A stretch of 37,704 bases of DNA from a bacterium UBP4_UBA6127. Lineage in GTDB: Bacteria > UBP4 > UBA4092. The translations under genes were made by a program, and so were the position numbers. The notes below the pieces were generated by a model that saw nothing but the letters and a program-made list of their open reading frames with translations, searched no databases and was not told where the DNA came from. The stretch lies in assembly GCA_002428325.1 (NCBI GenBank), contig DIVR01000001.1, positions 1 to 37,704 on the forward strand. The letters run 5' to 3'. Below, piece by piece: positions 17,914 to 26,254 of this stretch (the first letter of the stretch is position 1; each line of letters begins with the position of its first letter).

Positions 17914-19500
17914 ATGAAAACAAAATCAATCATCTGGAGCAGTATCTCTTCTTCACTGTTTATTACCTTATTACTTTCTGTAACCTACGCCCAGGTCCCG
18001 GTTCCTCCCCCGCCGCTATCGTCTCAAAATGCCAGGGGAATTGTTTATTGGGATAAGAATAACAATGGGCTTTTTGATAAAGCTGAACCGAGAATTAAAA
18101 ATGTTGCCGTTTCTAATGGGAAAGAGATCGTTCTGACCGATAAGGCTGGAAGATACAATATCCCGGCTACTGATGATTGCGTGGTTTTTGTCATTAAACC
18201 TGCTTTTTGGAAATCTCCCGCTGATAAAGATAATTTCCCCCGGTTTTATTATATAAATAAACCTAAAGGGTCTTCCCCTGATTTGAAATACAAAGGAATT
18301 CTCCCTACCGGACCCCTTCCTAAAGAAATCAATTTTGCCCTTTATCCCAACCAAGAAGGCAATAAAGATAAAATGCTCCTGCTGGGAGATATCCAGCCAA
18401 TGTATCTTAAGCAGATAGAATATTTCGGGAAATCTTTTATTCCGGAATTGCAATCTTCTGATGCGGCTTTTATCTGTACCCTGGGGGATAATGTAGATGA
18501 GTATTTAGATTTGTATCCCCCCTTAAAAGATACCCTTTCGTTGGCTGGGAAACCGGTTTTTTTCCTTCCCGGGAATAACGATTTGGATTTTGATGTTCCT
18601 CAGGATAAAGATTCCAATGAGACTTATAAATCCTTCTTTGGTCCCAGTTATTACTCTTTCAATTGGGGGCAGTGGCATCTCCTTATGCTGGATGATGTGA
18701 ATTACAAGGGTGCCGGCAAAGGATATGGGCCCGGATTGGGCAAAACCCAAATGGACTTTATTCTCAACGACCTGAAAATGCTTCCCTCTTCCCAGAAACT
18801 CATTCTGATGATGCATATCCCTATCAAAGATTTACCCAAAGAAGAGAAAGAGATTCTTTTCAATGAACTGTCCCGTTTTCATAATATCTTCTCTGTTGCC
18901 GGCCATTACCACAGCCAGGAAAACCTCTTCCTGGGAAAAGAAGATGGATGGAAAGGTGAAAAACCTCTTCATCTCCTGATTCAGGGGACTGCCTGCGGGT
19001 GTACCTGGAACGGCCTTCCTGATGAATTCGGTATCCCCCATGCTTCCATGTATGATGGCACCCCCAAAGGTTACTCGATTGTTGAACTCTTTGACGGATA
19101 TCAAGTCTTTTATAAAATCCCCAATCGGCCGGCGGATTATCAGATGAATATCTACGCCCCGGTTTCTGTCTCAGCCCCTGAGCTGGCAACTACGGATATT
19201 AAGGTCAATGTTTTCACCGGTTCCGACCGGACTAAAGTTGAAATGCGTATCGATGGACAAAATCTCTCTGTCCCGATGGAGAAAACCCTGGGCCAGGACT
19301 CCGAATTTATCAAACAATGGCAGTTTGAACAAAAACTGGCTCCTCAATATTTCGATAGAAATGGCTGGTTCCCCAATTGTACCCATCTTTGGAAAGCTAC
19401 TCTCCCGGCTAACTTATCCCCCGGCTCCCATTTGATTGAGATTTTAACTTCTGAGAACAATATTCATCATTCTGCCAAAACTGTTTTCTGGGTCAAGTAA
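17914..19500 (+). CDS. Exported three-domain metallophosphoesterase, copy 2 with altered active site (GNND)
   Basis: This 528-residue paralogue of the preceding gene has a signal peptide (ending VTYA) and a short proline run. The N-terminal beta domain (YWDKNNNGLFDKAEPRI), metallophosphoesterase domain and MetallophosC-like C-terminal domain (FTGSDRTKVEMRID, LSPGSHLIEI) are in the same order as in copy 1. The canonical GNH[DE] motif reads GNND at 220-223 (codon AAC at 18577-18579), and GHTH has become GHYH. GDIQ (158-161), GDN (191-193) and MMHIP remain. Loss of the GNHD His usually removes the general acid, so this copy may be slow, repurposed or non-catalytic. ATG 17914 is chosen over GTG 17884 because GGGAG is 6 bases upstream and the signal peptide then starts normally (MKTK). 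Confidence 0.88.
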   Translation: MKTKSIIWSSISSSLFITLLLSVTYAQVPVPPPPLSSQNARGIVYWDKNNNGLFDKAEPRIKNVAVSNGKEIVLTDKAGRYNIPATDDCVVFVIKPAFWKSPADKDNFPRFYYINKPKGSSPDLKYKGILPTGPLPKEINFALYPNQEGNKDKMLLLGDIQPMYLKQIEYFGKSFIPELQSSDAAFICTLGDNVDEYLDLYPPLKDTLSLAGKPVFFLPGNNDLDFDVPQDKDSNETYKSFFGPSYYSFNWGQWHLLMLDDVNYKGAGKGYGPGLGKTQMDFILNDLKMLPSSQKLILMMHIPIKDLPKEEKEILFNELSRFHNIFSVAGHYHSQENLFLGKEDGWKGEKPLHLLIQGTACGCTWNGLPDEFGIPHASMYDGTPKGYSIVELFDGYQVFYKIPNRPADYQMNIYAPVSVSAPELATTDIKVNVFTGSDRTKVEMRIDGQNLSVPMEKTLGQDSEFIKQWQFEQKLAPQYFDRNGWFPNCTHLWKATLPANLSPGSHLIEILTSENNIHHSAKTVFWVK

Positions 19501-19528
19501 GTTTCTCTTGATAAATTGTACAGAGCAT

Positions 19529-19565
19529 AAAAAAAGGCTGGTTCCATTAGGAATCAGCCTTTCCC
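19529..19565. terminator. Bidirectional terminator between convergent gene blocks
   Basis: The stem AAAGGCTGGTTCC (19533-19545) pairs with 19550-19562 with one G:U pair. On the minus strand it is followed by TTTTTTT, so it best serves the leftward operon. On the plus strand it still gives a hairpin with a short T run for the metallophosphoesterase. Confidence 0.85.
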
Positions 19566-19596
19566 CTATTTTTAGACCTGTTGAATAGTGATAATT

Positions 19597-20046
19597 CTAT
19601 TGCTTCAGGGTATCCTGCAGAGACTGAATGACTTCCCTGACAAATTTCGCGCAATAGACCCGGCCGCCGTCCATTGCTTTGAATTTTTCCAATTCTTCAG
19701 GAAACCTGATATCGCAGGGAAGCAGGTCCGAACAGCGGACGGCCCCTTCATGGGTCTTGGCAAACTCAGCCAGAAAGGTCTTGGCCCTGGCATAGTTGGC
19801 TTCTTTAGTCGCTTTATCGGCAGGATCCGCCGAACCATATTTGAGACCCAGCACCATCAAGGCTCCCGAAAGGGCTCCGCAAACTTCCCCGGACCTTCCC
19901 ATCCCGGCCCCTAAAGGCTGGGCCAATCGGGCTGCCGTTTCTTCGTCCAAACCCAATTCCTTACAAAAAGCCAGCAGGACCGTTTGCGCGCAGTTATATC
20001 CATTTTTCATATTCATCATGGCTTTATCCGATAATAAGTTTTCCAT
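19597..20046 (-). CDS. C-GCAxxG-C-C family redox-type protein
   Basis: The 149-residue protein shows the family signature: NGYNCAQTVLLAF near 16, a Gly-rich GAGMGRSGEVCGALSGALMVLGL (about 47-70), then Cys at SDLLPC and VYCAKFVREV near the C-terminus. The conserved cysteines belong to the C_GCAxxG_C_C family (PF09719), which is common in anaerobes and often encoded near redox or split-Soret cytochrome proteins; its biochemical role is not settled. It lies 32 bases downstream of the homocysteine methyltransferase-like gene on the same strand, which suggests one transcript. GAGGG precedes the ATG. The bidirectional terminator at 19529 ends the unit. Confidence 0.88.
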   Translation of the reverse strand: MENLLSDKAMMNMKNGYNCAQTVLLAFCKELGLDEETAARLAQPLGAGMGRSGEVCGALSGALMVLGLKYGSADPADKATKEANYARAKTFLAEFAKTHEGAVRCSDLLPCDIRFPEELEKFKAMDGGRVYCAKFVREVIQSLQDTLKQ

Positions 20047-20078
20047 CGGTAATCCCTCTATCCTTTCAGAAAAAATAT

Positions 20079-21023
20079 TTATGTAAGCGGTTTGATTTTA
20101 TCGGCCAGCATTTTAATATGCTCAGGAAGGGAGCCGCAACATCCGCCCAGGATTTTTAAGCCAAATTCCCAATGAAGTCCTGCCAACCCTTCCCCAAAGG
20201 ATTGAGGGGATTCACATTCCAACCGGGTAGCCCTATCCAGTTCTTCAGGAGACATACAGGAAGTATTGGCCTGGCATCCCAGGACTCGAGAAAGGTATTG
20301 GGGATTCTCCTGCCGAATCTCTTCCAGGGCTTTTCTCACAAAAGTCCAATGGGCGCAGTTGAAAAAATAACCTAAGGGTGGGAATGCGATATTCTCTTCC
20401 ACCTCTTCAATCGCCTTATGAATCAGAGTCCCATCCAACAACCGGCCTTCTTTCCCCAGCATAAAAGAAAGGATGTAAGGTTTCCCGGTGAGACTGAGAG
20501 CATGAGCTATCCCTATGATTTCAGGCAGCGCTGGCATTGTGGAAGCATACAGGAAATCCACCCCGGCTCTTGCCAGAGAATTGGCCTGTTCTTGATGATA
20601 CTCCCGGGACTCCCCAATGGTCAGTGCCTCTTCAGGTTTATAGGCATCCCCTTTGCATCCCATGAGCCCCCCGATGAATATCCTCTCGGAATATTCCCCA
20701 TAACTCTGGCGAATCCTATCCAGAAACCGATACCCATCCCCATTCACATGTTTTCCTTTATAGGGGGATTTATCGATTCTTTCTTTGGTGGCTCTCCAGC
20801 TGGGAGTAAACATCAATATCGGAACCTGATGGACCCGGGCAATCTCTATATATTCCCGGTAAATACTTTCCAAAGCCTTGCCGGCTTCTTCTTCATATAC
20901 GAATCCCCCATGAATGATCTGCTCATCCAAAGGGTATGGAGTCAATCTTTTCAGCCGTTCTACCACCGACCCTTCCGTTAAAATGAAAGGTTCTTGCCTG
21001 AGAGTGTTTATCAATTCAGCCAT
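20079..21023 (-). CDS. Homocysteine S-methyltransferase family protein
   Basis: The 314-residue product is a TIM-barrel homocysteine S-methyltransferase (PF02574) relative. It has the strand-1 motif FILTEGSVVERL (DGGxGTEL in typical members), the zinc ligand region FFNCAHW, and the C-terminal ILGGCCGSLPEHI holding the Cys-Cys zinc pair. Members move a methyl group from S-methylmethionine or a similar donor to homocysteine. The divergence at motif 1 makes the donor uncertain. An in-frame ATG at 21074 would add 17 residues. I prefer ATG 21023 because AGGG is about 10 bases upstream and motif 1 then begins at the usual distance from the start. The upstream candidate lies directly after a GGGGGCTGCCCCC hairpin. 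It is probably co-transcribed with the gene at 19597. Confidence 0.88.
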   Translation of the reverse strand: MAELINTLRQEPFILTEGSVVERLKRLTPYPLDEQIIHGGFVYEEEAGKALESIYREYIEIARVHQVPILMFTPSWRATKERIDKSPYKGKHVNGDGYRFLDRIRQSYGEYSERIFIGGLMGCKGDAYKPEEALTIGESREYHQEQANSLARAGVDFLYASTMPALPEIIGIAHALSLTGKPYILSFMLGKEGRLLDGTLIHKAIEEVEENIAFPPLGYFFNCAHWTFVRKALEEIRQENPQYLSRVLGCQANTSCMSPEELDRATRLECESPQSFGEGLAGLHWEFGLKILGGCCGSLPEHIKMLADKIKPLT

Positions 21024-21199
21024 CAATTTATCACCCTGTAAAATTGTAGCAAAATATTTAACAGATTCATCCATGGGGGCAGCCCCCCCTTGCTGCTCTT
21101 GGTTTTTTTTACTCCTTCAACAGCAACCCTCTGGGTTGTACTCCCAGAATTTATAGTGAGTGGCCATAAGCTGTCATTTTCTGGATAAACCTTTGCCTC

Positions 21200-23770
21200 T
21201 TATTTATTCACTCTTCGAGCCACAAATTTAAGGGCTTCCATCCAGAGATATGCAAGGAATCCGGCGGTCAAACCAACCAGCAGGTCGTTCCAATGCATAC
21301 GGCTGAATTTAAAGATATCCCTGAGGACCGGGACACTCAGGACCAGGGCAATAGCTGACCCTGTAATACCCAGGACCCACCATAAAGCCGTATTGCCGAC
21401 TCTCATGGTGCCAAGGATAGACTGGCTCATAGACCTGTTGGCCATTATCAAAACCAGATTACATAAAATCAGGCTGGTGAAAGCCAGGTTCCTAATTTCA
21501 GTTTCCACCATTCCCCGGCTTAATCCTATGCCGAAAATCACGATGACAATCAGCAGGATTCCAACCCCCTGAAGAATACTCCAGATAATGGAATGGAGCC
21601 CAAACATAGAATCCTCCTGTTTACGGGGCGGGCGGTTCATGACATTTTTCTCCGCCGGCTCTGCTTCCAGAACCACCGAACAGGTAGGGTCAATAATCAA
21701 TTCCAGGAAAGCGATATGAACCGGAAACAAGAGGATGGGCCATTTCAAAATAACCGGCAGCAAGGTCAACCCGGCAATAGGAATATGGACGGCAAAAATA
21801 TAAGCCACTGCTTTTTTGAGGTTATCATAAATCCGCCGGCCCAATTTAACCGCCTGGACAATAGAAGAGAAATTATCATCCAAAAGCACCAGGTCTGCCG
21901 ACTCCCGCGCCACATCAGTCCCCCTGCCTCCCATGGCAATCCCGATATGGGCAGATTTTAAAGCCGGGGCATCATTCACTCCATCCCCTGTCATGGCGAC
22001 AATCTCACCATTGGCCTTCAGGGCATTGACCAGTTTATATTTCTGTTCAGGCACGATTCGGGCGAAGATATCCGTTTTCTTGATTTGTTCCTGAAGCTCC
22101 GTTTCCGGCATAGCATCCAGTTCCGGGCCGGTGATTATGGCATCGGTATTTTGCAGCCGGATTTGCCGGGCAATGCTCCTGGCGGTCCCGGGATAATCGC
22201 CTGTGATCATGACCACCCGGATTCCGGCTTTATAACATTCCATTACAGCTTCATCCACTCCCGGACGCACCGGGTCCGCAAACCCCAGGAGCCCCACCAG
22301 TTCAAATTCAAAATCATGCTGTTCTCCCGGGAGTTCTCTTTTCTTGAAGGTCGCCTTTGCCACCCCCAGGACTCTCAGTCCTTCATCGGCCATCTTTCGG
22401 ACTTTTTCTCCCAGTTCTTCTTTTTCAGAAGCCTGCAAATGGCATAAATCGGCAATCGCTTCCGGCGCCCCTTTGGCGGCTATGACATAATCCCCGCCCT
22501 CCGGAGATTTCCAGACATGGGATAAGGCCAACAATTCCCTGGACAATGGATATTGTTTTTCCAATGACCATGCCATATGGAGATGTTCGGTCCCTTTTAA
22601 AAACCGAACTCCTACCTGGTGAACGGCTTTTTCCATCGGGTCGAAAGGGTCCCTCTGGCTGGCCAATATCCCAAACTCCACCAGCCCATGGAATTTTTCA
22701 GGAATCTGGGATAATGCTTTATCCGATAACGATAGAAATTCATTCTCCGTATAAAGCTGGGAAATAGTCATCTGATTCAAGGTAAGGGTCCCGGTTTTAT
22801 CGACACATAAAACAGTCGCTGAACCGAGGGTTTCTACCGCCGGCATTTTCCGAGTCAATACATTTCGCTGGGAAATCCGCCAGGCCCCCAAGGCCAGAAA
22901 AATAGTCAGCACGACTGGGAATTCTTCCGGCAACATCGCCATCGCCAGGGTAATCCCTGCCAGGATTCCCTGAATCCAATCAGCTCGAGTCATCCCGTAA
23001 AGAACTATCACCAGGCCGCATAAGCTAAACCCGACCAGGGTCAACTGTTTTACCAGTTTCTGGGTCTGATTCTGCAGGGTGGTTTTCTCCGAGCGGGTCT
23101 GATGAAGGACTTTCCCAATTTTCCCAATCTCGGTATGAATACCTGTTTTCAGGACCCGGGCATACCCTTTTCCCTGAGTCAGCAAGGTCCCTGAAAAGAT
23201 AAAAGGAAGGTCGTCTCCCCCGGGTCGGCTGATTTCCATCACGCCATCCCAGGCAGCCTTTCGAACCGGGACCGATTCCCCGGTCAATAAGGATTCATCC
23301 GTAGATACATTTAATTCCGATAAGAGAACCGCATCCGCCGGAACTCTGTCCCCTTCGACAATTACCAGAATATCATCCCGGACCACTTCCCGGCCCGGTA
23401 TCCTTGTCTGTTTCCCATCCCGAATCACCAAGGCCCGGGGACTGGATAAATCACGCAAGGCTTCCAGGGCCCTTTCCGTTTTTCGTTCCTGATAAAGGGT
23501 AATCCCCATCACCACAAATACAAATCCCATCAACATCAGGGCTTCCTGTAAATCTCCCAGAAATAAGTATAAAAGACCGCATCCGACCAATAGGATAAAC
23601 ATGGGTTCCCGAATCACTTCAAACGCTATAGCCCACATGCTGCGTTTTTTGGTGGAAGGCAGCTCGTTATATCCATCCGATTCCAGCCGCTGTTTTACTT
23701 CTTCCCCACTCAATCCCTGAATCGTCTTAATGTTAAAAGTATCCTGTTTATCTTGTATGACAGGTTTCAT
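21200..23770 (-). CDS. Cation-translocating P-type ATPase (P2-like, calcium/cation type)
   Basis: The 856-residue protein has the full P-type layout: an N-terminal cation ATPase region, TM1-2 (about 55-95), actuator domain with TGES at 163-166, TM3-4 and the phosphorylation motif DKTGTLT with Asp324. The MTGDGVNDAPALKSAHIGIAMG hinge and six C-terminal helices follow. The TM4 ion-site motif is LPEEFPVV (281-285 PEEFP), where SERCA/PacL-type pumps have PEGLP. LIIDPTCSVVLEAEP in TM6 supports a P2-type divalent or monovalent cation pump rather than a heavy-metal P1B pump, and there are no CPC or HMA motifs. It starts five bases after the stop of the MarR gene, so expression is likely under that regulator. 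The transported ion is not proven by sequence. Confidence 0.93.
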   Translation of the reverse strand: MKPVIQDKQDTFNIKTIQGLSGEEVKQRLESDGYNELPSTKKRSMWAIAFEVIREPMFILLVGCGLLYLFLGDLQEALMLMGFVFVVMGITLYQERKTERALEALRDLSSPRALVIRDGKQTRIPGREVVRDDILVIVEGDRVPADAVLLSELNVSTDESLLTGESVPVRKAAWDGVMEISRPGGDDLPFIFSGTLLTQGKGYARVLKTGIHTEIGKIGKVLHQTRSEKTTLQNQTQKLVKQLTLVGFSLCGLVIVLYGMTRADWIQGILAGITLAMAMLPEEFPVVLTIFLALGAWRISQRNVLTRKMPAVETLGSATVLCVDKTGTLTLNQMTISQLYTENEFLSLSDKALSQIPEKFHGLVEFGILASQRDPFDPMEKAVHQVGVRFLKGTEHLHMAWSLEKQYPLSRELLALSHVWKSPEGGDYVIAAKGAPEAIADLCHLQASEKEELGEKVRKMADEGLRVLGVAKATFKKRELPGEQHDFEFELVGLLGFADPVRPGVDEAVMECYKAGIRVVMITGDYPGTARSIARQIRLQNTDAIITGPELDAMPETELQEQIKKTDIFARIVPEQKYKLVNALKANGEIVAMTGDGVNDAPALKSAHIGIAMGGRGTDVARESADLVLLDDNFSSIVQAVKLGRRIYDNLKKAVAYIFAVHIPIAGLTLLPVILKWPILLFPVHIAFLELIIDPTCSVVLEAEPAEKNVMNRPPRKQEDSMFGLHSIIWSILQGVGILLIVIVIFGIGLSRGMVETEIRNLAFTSLILCNLVLIMANRSMSQSILGTMRVGNTALWWVLGITGSAIALVLSVPVLRDIFKFSRMHWNDLLVGLTAGFLAYLWMEALKFVARRVNK

Positions 23771-23775
23771 GTCTC

Positions 23776-24234
23776 TTAGTTCCTATGATATTTTTTGATT
23801 ATAGATGCTTCTGCCTGATTTAGAATCTTACGCAATAATTGACGGTATATTTCTATTTCATCCGGCTTCAAGGCTTTCATGATGATCTCCACAAATTCCT
23901 GATGGGCATTATCATGTTCTTTAGCCAGTACTTTTCCTTTAGTTGTCAGATAAAGGTAATAAACCCTTTTATCTTCTTTCGACTGGATTTTTCGGATATA
24001 CCCTTTTTTCTGCAGATTCGTAACCGCCACCGTCACTGTCGGTTTGGCCACTCCTAGTTCTTCCGCCAGCTGATTGACTGTCCGTGGTTCAGATTTGGAA
24101 ATCAATTCCACATAAATCAGCTGCCGGACTGTCAATCTCGCCAGGCCGCCGGTCTTTAGGGCCCGGTCTTCAACCTCTCCCACCAGCCGGGTCATCTCCT
24201 CTACAACTCCCGTTAGTTCTTTTCGGACAGACAT
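23776..24234 (-). CDS. MarR family transcriptional regulator
   Basis: The 152-residue protein has the winged-helix core of MarR regulators: RLTVRQLIYVELI, then TVNQLAEELGVAKPTVTVAVTNLQKKGYIRK (helix-turn-helix and recognition helix, about 50-85). The wing is QSKEDKRVYYLYLTTKGK (about 86-105) and the dimerisation helices are at both ends. It very likely represses its own transcript and the P-type ATPase five bases downstream, responding to an ion or small ligand that is not identifiable here. AAGGAGT is well placed before the ATG. Two identical inverted repeats in its promoter (24255 and 24295) are the expected binding sites. Confidence 0.93.
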   Translation of the reverse strand: MSVRKELTGVVEEMTRLVGEVEDRALKTGGLARLTVRQLIYVELISKSEPRTVNQLAEELGVAKPTVTVAVTNLQKKGYIRKIQSKEDKRVYYLYLTTKGKVLAKEHDNAHQEFVEIIMKALKPDEIEIYRQLLRKILNQAEASIIKKYHRN

Positions 24235-24254
24235 GCAATAACTCCTTCCGATAT

Positions 24255-24312
24255 AGTTAGTAATGCCTAACTAATAAACAATATAACACATATTAGTTAG
24301 CAATACCTAACT
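24255..24312. promoter_or_regulatory. Twin MarR operators flanking an extended -10 promoter (minus strand)
   Basis: AGTTAG-N6-CTAACT occurs at 24255-24272 and again at 24295-24312, 40 bases apart, i.e. close to four helical turns and on the same face. Between them, on the minus strand, lies TGTTATATT, an extended -10 element. The upstream operator covers the -35 region and the downstream one the start site. Confidence 0.75.
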
Positions 24313-24468
24313 ATATATCCTGCCGGTAAGGGAAGCGAGAGATTGTTCTTTCTGAAGCGGCCGAATGTTATACGGCTCCAAGGGAGGCCGCCTCCTGGCT
24401 ATGCGTACCACCCTTCTAAGGTAGGGATTATGGTTTTCAAGAAACGATGGGGAAGGAAATTTAAGAAG

Positions 24469-24502
24469 AAAGGGAAATCCGTTAACAGTTGGATTTCCCT
24501 TT
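24469..24502 (-). terminator. Hairpin terminator overlapping the 3' end of trmO
   Basis: A perfect 12-bp stem, AAAGGGAAATCC (24469-24480) with 24491-24502, includes the last codons and stop of trmO in one arm. The following minus-strand sequence is only moderately T-rich. Confidence 0.6.
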
Positions 24503-24991
24503 ATCAAACCGGTCATCCGCAGAAGTAGGTTTGATTTCCACCTGGTCAAACCAACCGCAGTTCACATCCGGGAAAGCATCAAAACGGGTCACATAAGGTT
24601 TAATATCCAGCAGGGGGGTTCCCTCCAGAATATCCACACCTTTAAAAACCAACCGGGACCCGGAACAACTGATCAGACGGACAGAAGATAAACCAATCGG
24701 GTTAGGCCGGCAGGGAGAGCGAACGGCAAAAACACCGTGAGGAGTCTTATCGAGATATGGTTTTACTACCAGGGGTAACCTGGGAGCCTTATCCAGCCAG
24801 TAAATCAGCCAGATTCGCTGGAAGGCTTCCAGGTCTTTTAATCCCTCTTGATATTCAGGATATATTTCAATCCACCCTTCTTTATCCTCTGAAAATACCG
24901 ATTGAATGGGAGTCCCTTTCATTTCCGTATAATCAGAATGAATAATACCGATAGGCTGGACTTGAATCTCAATATCTTTTTTAGTGGTCAC
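24482..24991 (-). CDS. trmO: tRNA (t6A37) methyltransferase-type TrmO/TsaA protein
   Basis: The 169-residue product has the TrmO (TsaA/VirR-like, PF01980) signature: QPIGIIHSDYTE at the N-terminus, HGVFAVRSPCRPNPIGLSSVRL (about 88-110) and GTPLLDIKPYV near 127. The family uses S-adenosylmethionine to N6-methylate threonylcarbamoyl-A37 of tRNA, although members outside Proteobacteria may have other targets. The start is a GTG that overlaps the end of the upstream NifX-like gene by 11 bases (positions 24981-24991), so the two are translationally coupled. It is the last gene of the ORP-like operon, an unexpected place for a tRNA-modifying enzyme. Confidence 0.85.
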   Translation of the reverse strand: MTTKKDIEIQVQPIGIIHSDYTEMKGTPIQSVFSEDKEGWIEIYPEYQEGLKDLEAFQRIWLIYWLDKAPRLPLVVKPYLDKTPHGVFAVRSPCRPNPIGLSSVRLISCSGSRLVFKGVDILEGTPLLDIKPYVTRFDAFPDVNCGWFDQVEIKPTSADDRFDKGKSNC

Positions 24992-25319
24992 AATTATTTA
25001 TTCCCTGAACTAAGTTATTATTCAGGAATTGTACCACTAATGATTCCGGGGAATCCACCGGAGCCCCGACCAGGACTTGAATGTCATTCTGTTTGAAAAG
25101 TTCTTGGGCCCGAGACCCCATTCCTCCGGCAATCACCACATTGACTCCCCGGTCCTTCAACCAGACCGGCAGCAATCCAGGCTGATGGGGAGGCGCCTCC
25201 AGAGTGACCGTTTTTAAAATCTTTTTGGATTCCAGATCCACTTCCACCAGGGCAAACTGGTCGCAATGCCCAAAATGGGAACACAGTTTTTCTTCCGCAA
25301 CAGGGACAGCAATAAACAT
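24981..25319 (-). CDS. NifX/NifB-domain protein (dinitrogenase FeMo-cofactor biosynthesis fold), third copy in operon
   Basis: The 112-residue protein has the alpha/beta fold of the NifX/NafY family (PF02579): MFIAVPVAEEKLCSHFGHCDQFALVEVD, then LPVWLKDRGVNVVIAGGMGSRAQELFKQNDIQVLVG. The CSHFGHCDQF segment (Cys13, His14, His17, Cys18) is a common metal or cluster ligand set in stand-alone members. No nitrogenase genes are nearby, so a role in assembling or carrying a different metal cluster is more likely. The start at 25319 is fixed by AAAGGAG seven bases upstream. A longer in-frame reading to 25388 would run into the preceding MinD gene and has no ribosome binding site. Confidence 0.9.
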   Translation of the reverse strand: MFIAVPVAEEKLCSHFGHCDQFALVEVDLESKKILKTVTLEAPPHQPGLLPVWLKDRGVNVVIAGGMGSRAQELFKQNDIQVLVGAPVDSPESLVVQFLNNNLVQGINNCDH

Positions 25320-25360
25320 GATTTTCTCCTTTATATTAAGTGATAACAAACAACTCTCGA

Positions 25361-26254
25361 TTACAGATATGATTTCAAGTGACTCCATATATGGTCCACC
25401 GCTTCTTTTACCGGAATGGAATCCATTTCACTGACCGAAATTCCTTTGACCTGAGCTTCACTGAACACGGGGTCATAAGGAATCCGACCGGCTAATTTCG
25501 CTTTATGATTCAAAGCCTGGTTTTCAATCAAACCAGTCTGTTCTGGATTCAAATCCCATTTGTTGATGCAAACCGATACCGATAATTGGAAATGAGCTGC
25601 CAGTTTCAATACCCTCTCCAAATCATGGGCGCCGGAAAGTGTCGGTTCTGTAACTACTAATAAGTGGCTGGCGCCGGTGATCGATGCAATCACCGGACAC
25701 CCGATTCCCGGAGGCCCATCGGTAATTATTAAATCATATTGTTCAGCCTGGGCAATTTCTTTTGCCAGGAATCGAACCTGGCTGACTAATTTTCCAGAGT
25801 TCTCGGAAGCAATCCCCAACCGGGCATGGATCATCGGTCCATAGGGTGTTCGAGACTGAAACCATTGACCGGATAGTTTAGATTTTAACTCAATCGCTTC
25901 CGCCGGGCATCCCCAAACACAAACTCCGCATCCTTCACAAAAAGCTTTTTCGATAACAAATTTGACGGTTGATTTCGTATCCGTTTGGGTTGAATTTAAA
26001 ACCGCTCCATATCGGCAGAGATTCTGGCAAATCCCACAACCCACACATTTCTGGGAATCAATGACAGCTTCCCAACCAGCCATAAAAGGTTCTTCTTTTT
26101 CCCGCTGGGGAGAAGTGACCAGATGCAGGTCGGCTGCATCCACATCACAATCCGCCAGGACACAATGTCCGGACAATTTAGCCAGGGCGGCCGTCAGGCT
26201 GGTTTTCCCAGTCCCCCCTTTTCCACTGATAATGACCAGTTCCTTTATGTTCAT
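25361..26254 (-). CDS. MinD-type ATPase with inserted 2[4Fe-4S] ferredoxin domain (second of pair)
   Basis: The 297-residue protein is a deviant Walker A ATPase (GKGGTGKTSLTAALAKL, about 11-27) with a two-cluster ferredoxin insert: CVGCGICQNLC (about 70-80) and CEGCGVCVWGC (about 110-120), each followed by the fourth Cys-Pro/Arg pattern. The switch region IITDGPPGIGCPVIA (about 178) completes the NTPase. Such ferredoxin-MinD pairs accompany ORP proteins in anaerobes, where they are thought to help assemble or load the metal cluster. Its ATG overlaps the end of the upstream partner gene by four bases (ATGA), so the two ATPases are made together. Confidence 0.92.
   Translation of the reverse strand: MNIKELVIISGKGGTGKTSLTAALAKLSGHCVLADCDVDAADLHLVTSPQREKEEPFMAGWEAVIDSQKCVGCGICQNLCRYGAVLNSTQTDTKSTVKFVIEKAFCEGCGVCVWGCPAEAIELKSKLSGQWFQSRTPYGPMIHARLGIASENSGKLVSQVRFLAKEIAQAEQYDLIITDGPPGIGCPVIASITGASHLLVVTEPTLSGAHDLERVLKLAAHFQLSVSVCINKWDLNPEQTGLIENQALNHKAKLAGRIPYDPVFSEAQVKGISVSEMDSIPVKEAVDHIWSHLKSYL

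Noticed and set aside
24403..24414. T-box-like motif AGGGTGGTACGC on the minus strand
   Set aside because: The T-box core needs GGUGGNACCGCG. Here the CC is missing, no specifier stem or terminator follows, and the next minus-strand gene is a MarR regulator with its own promoter.
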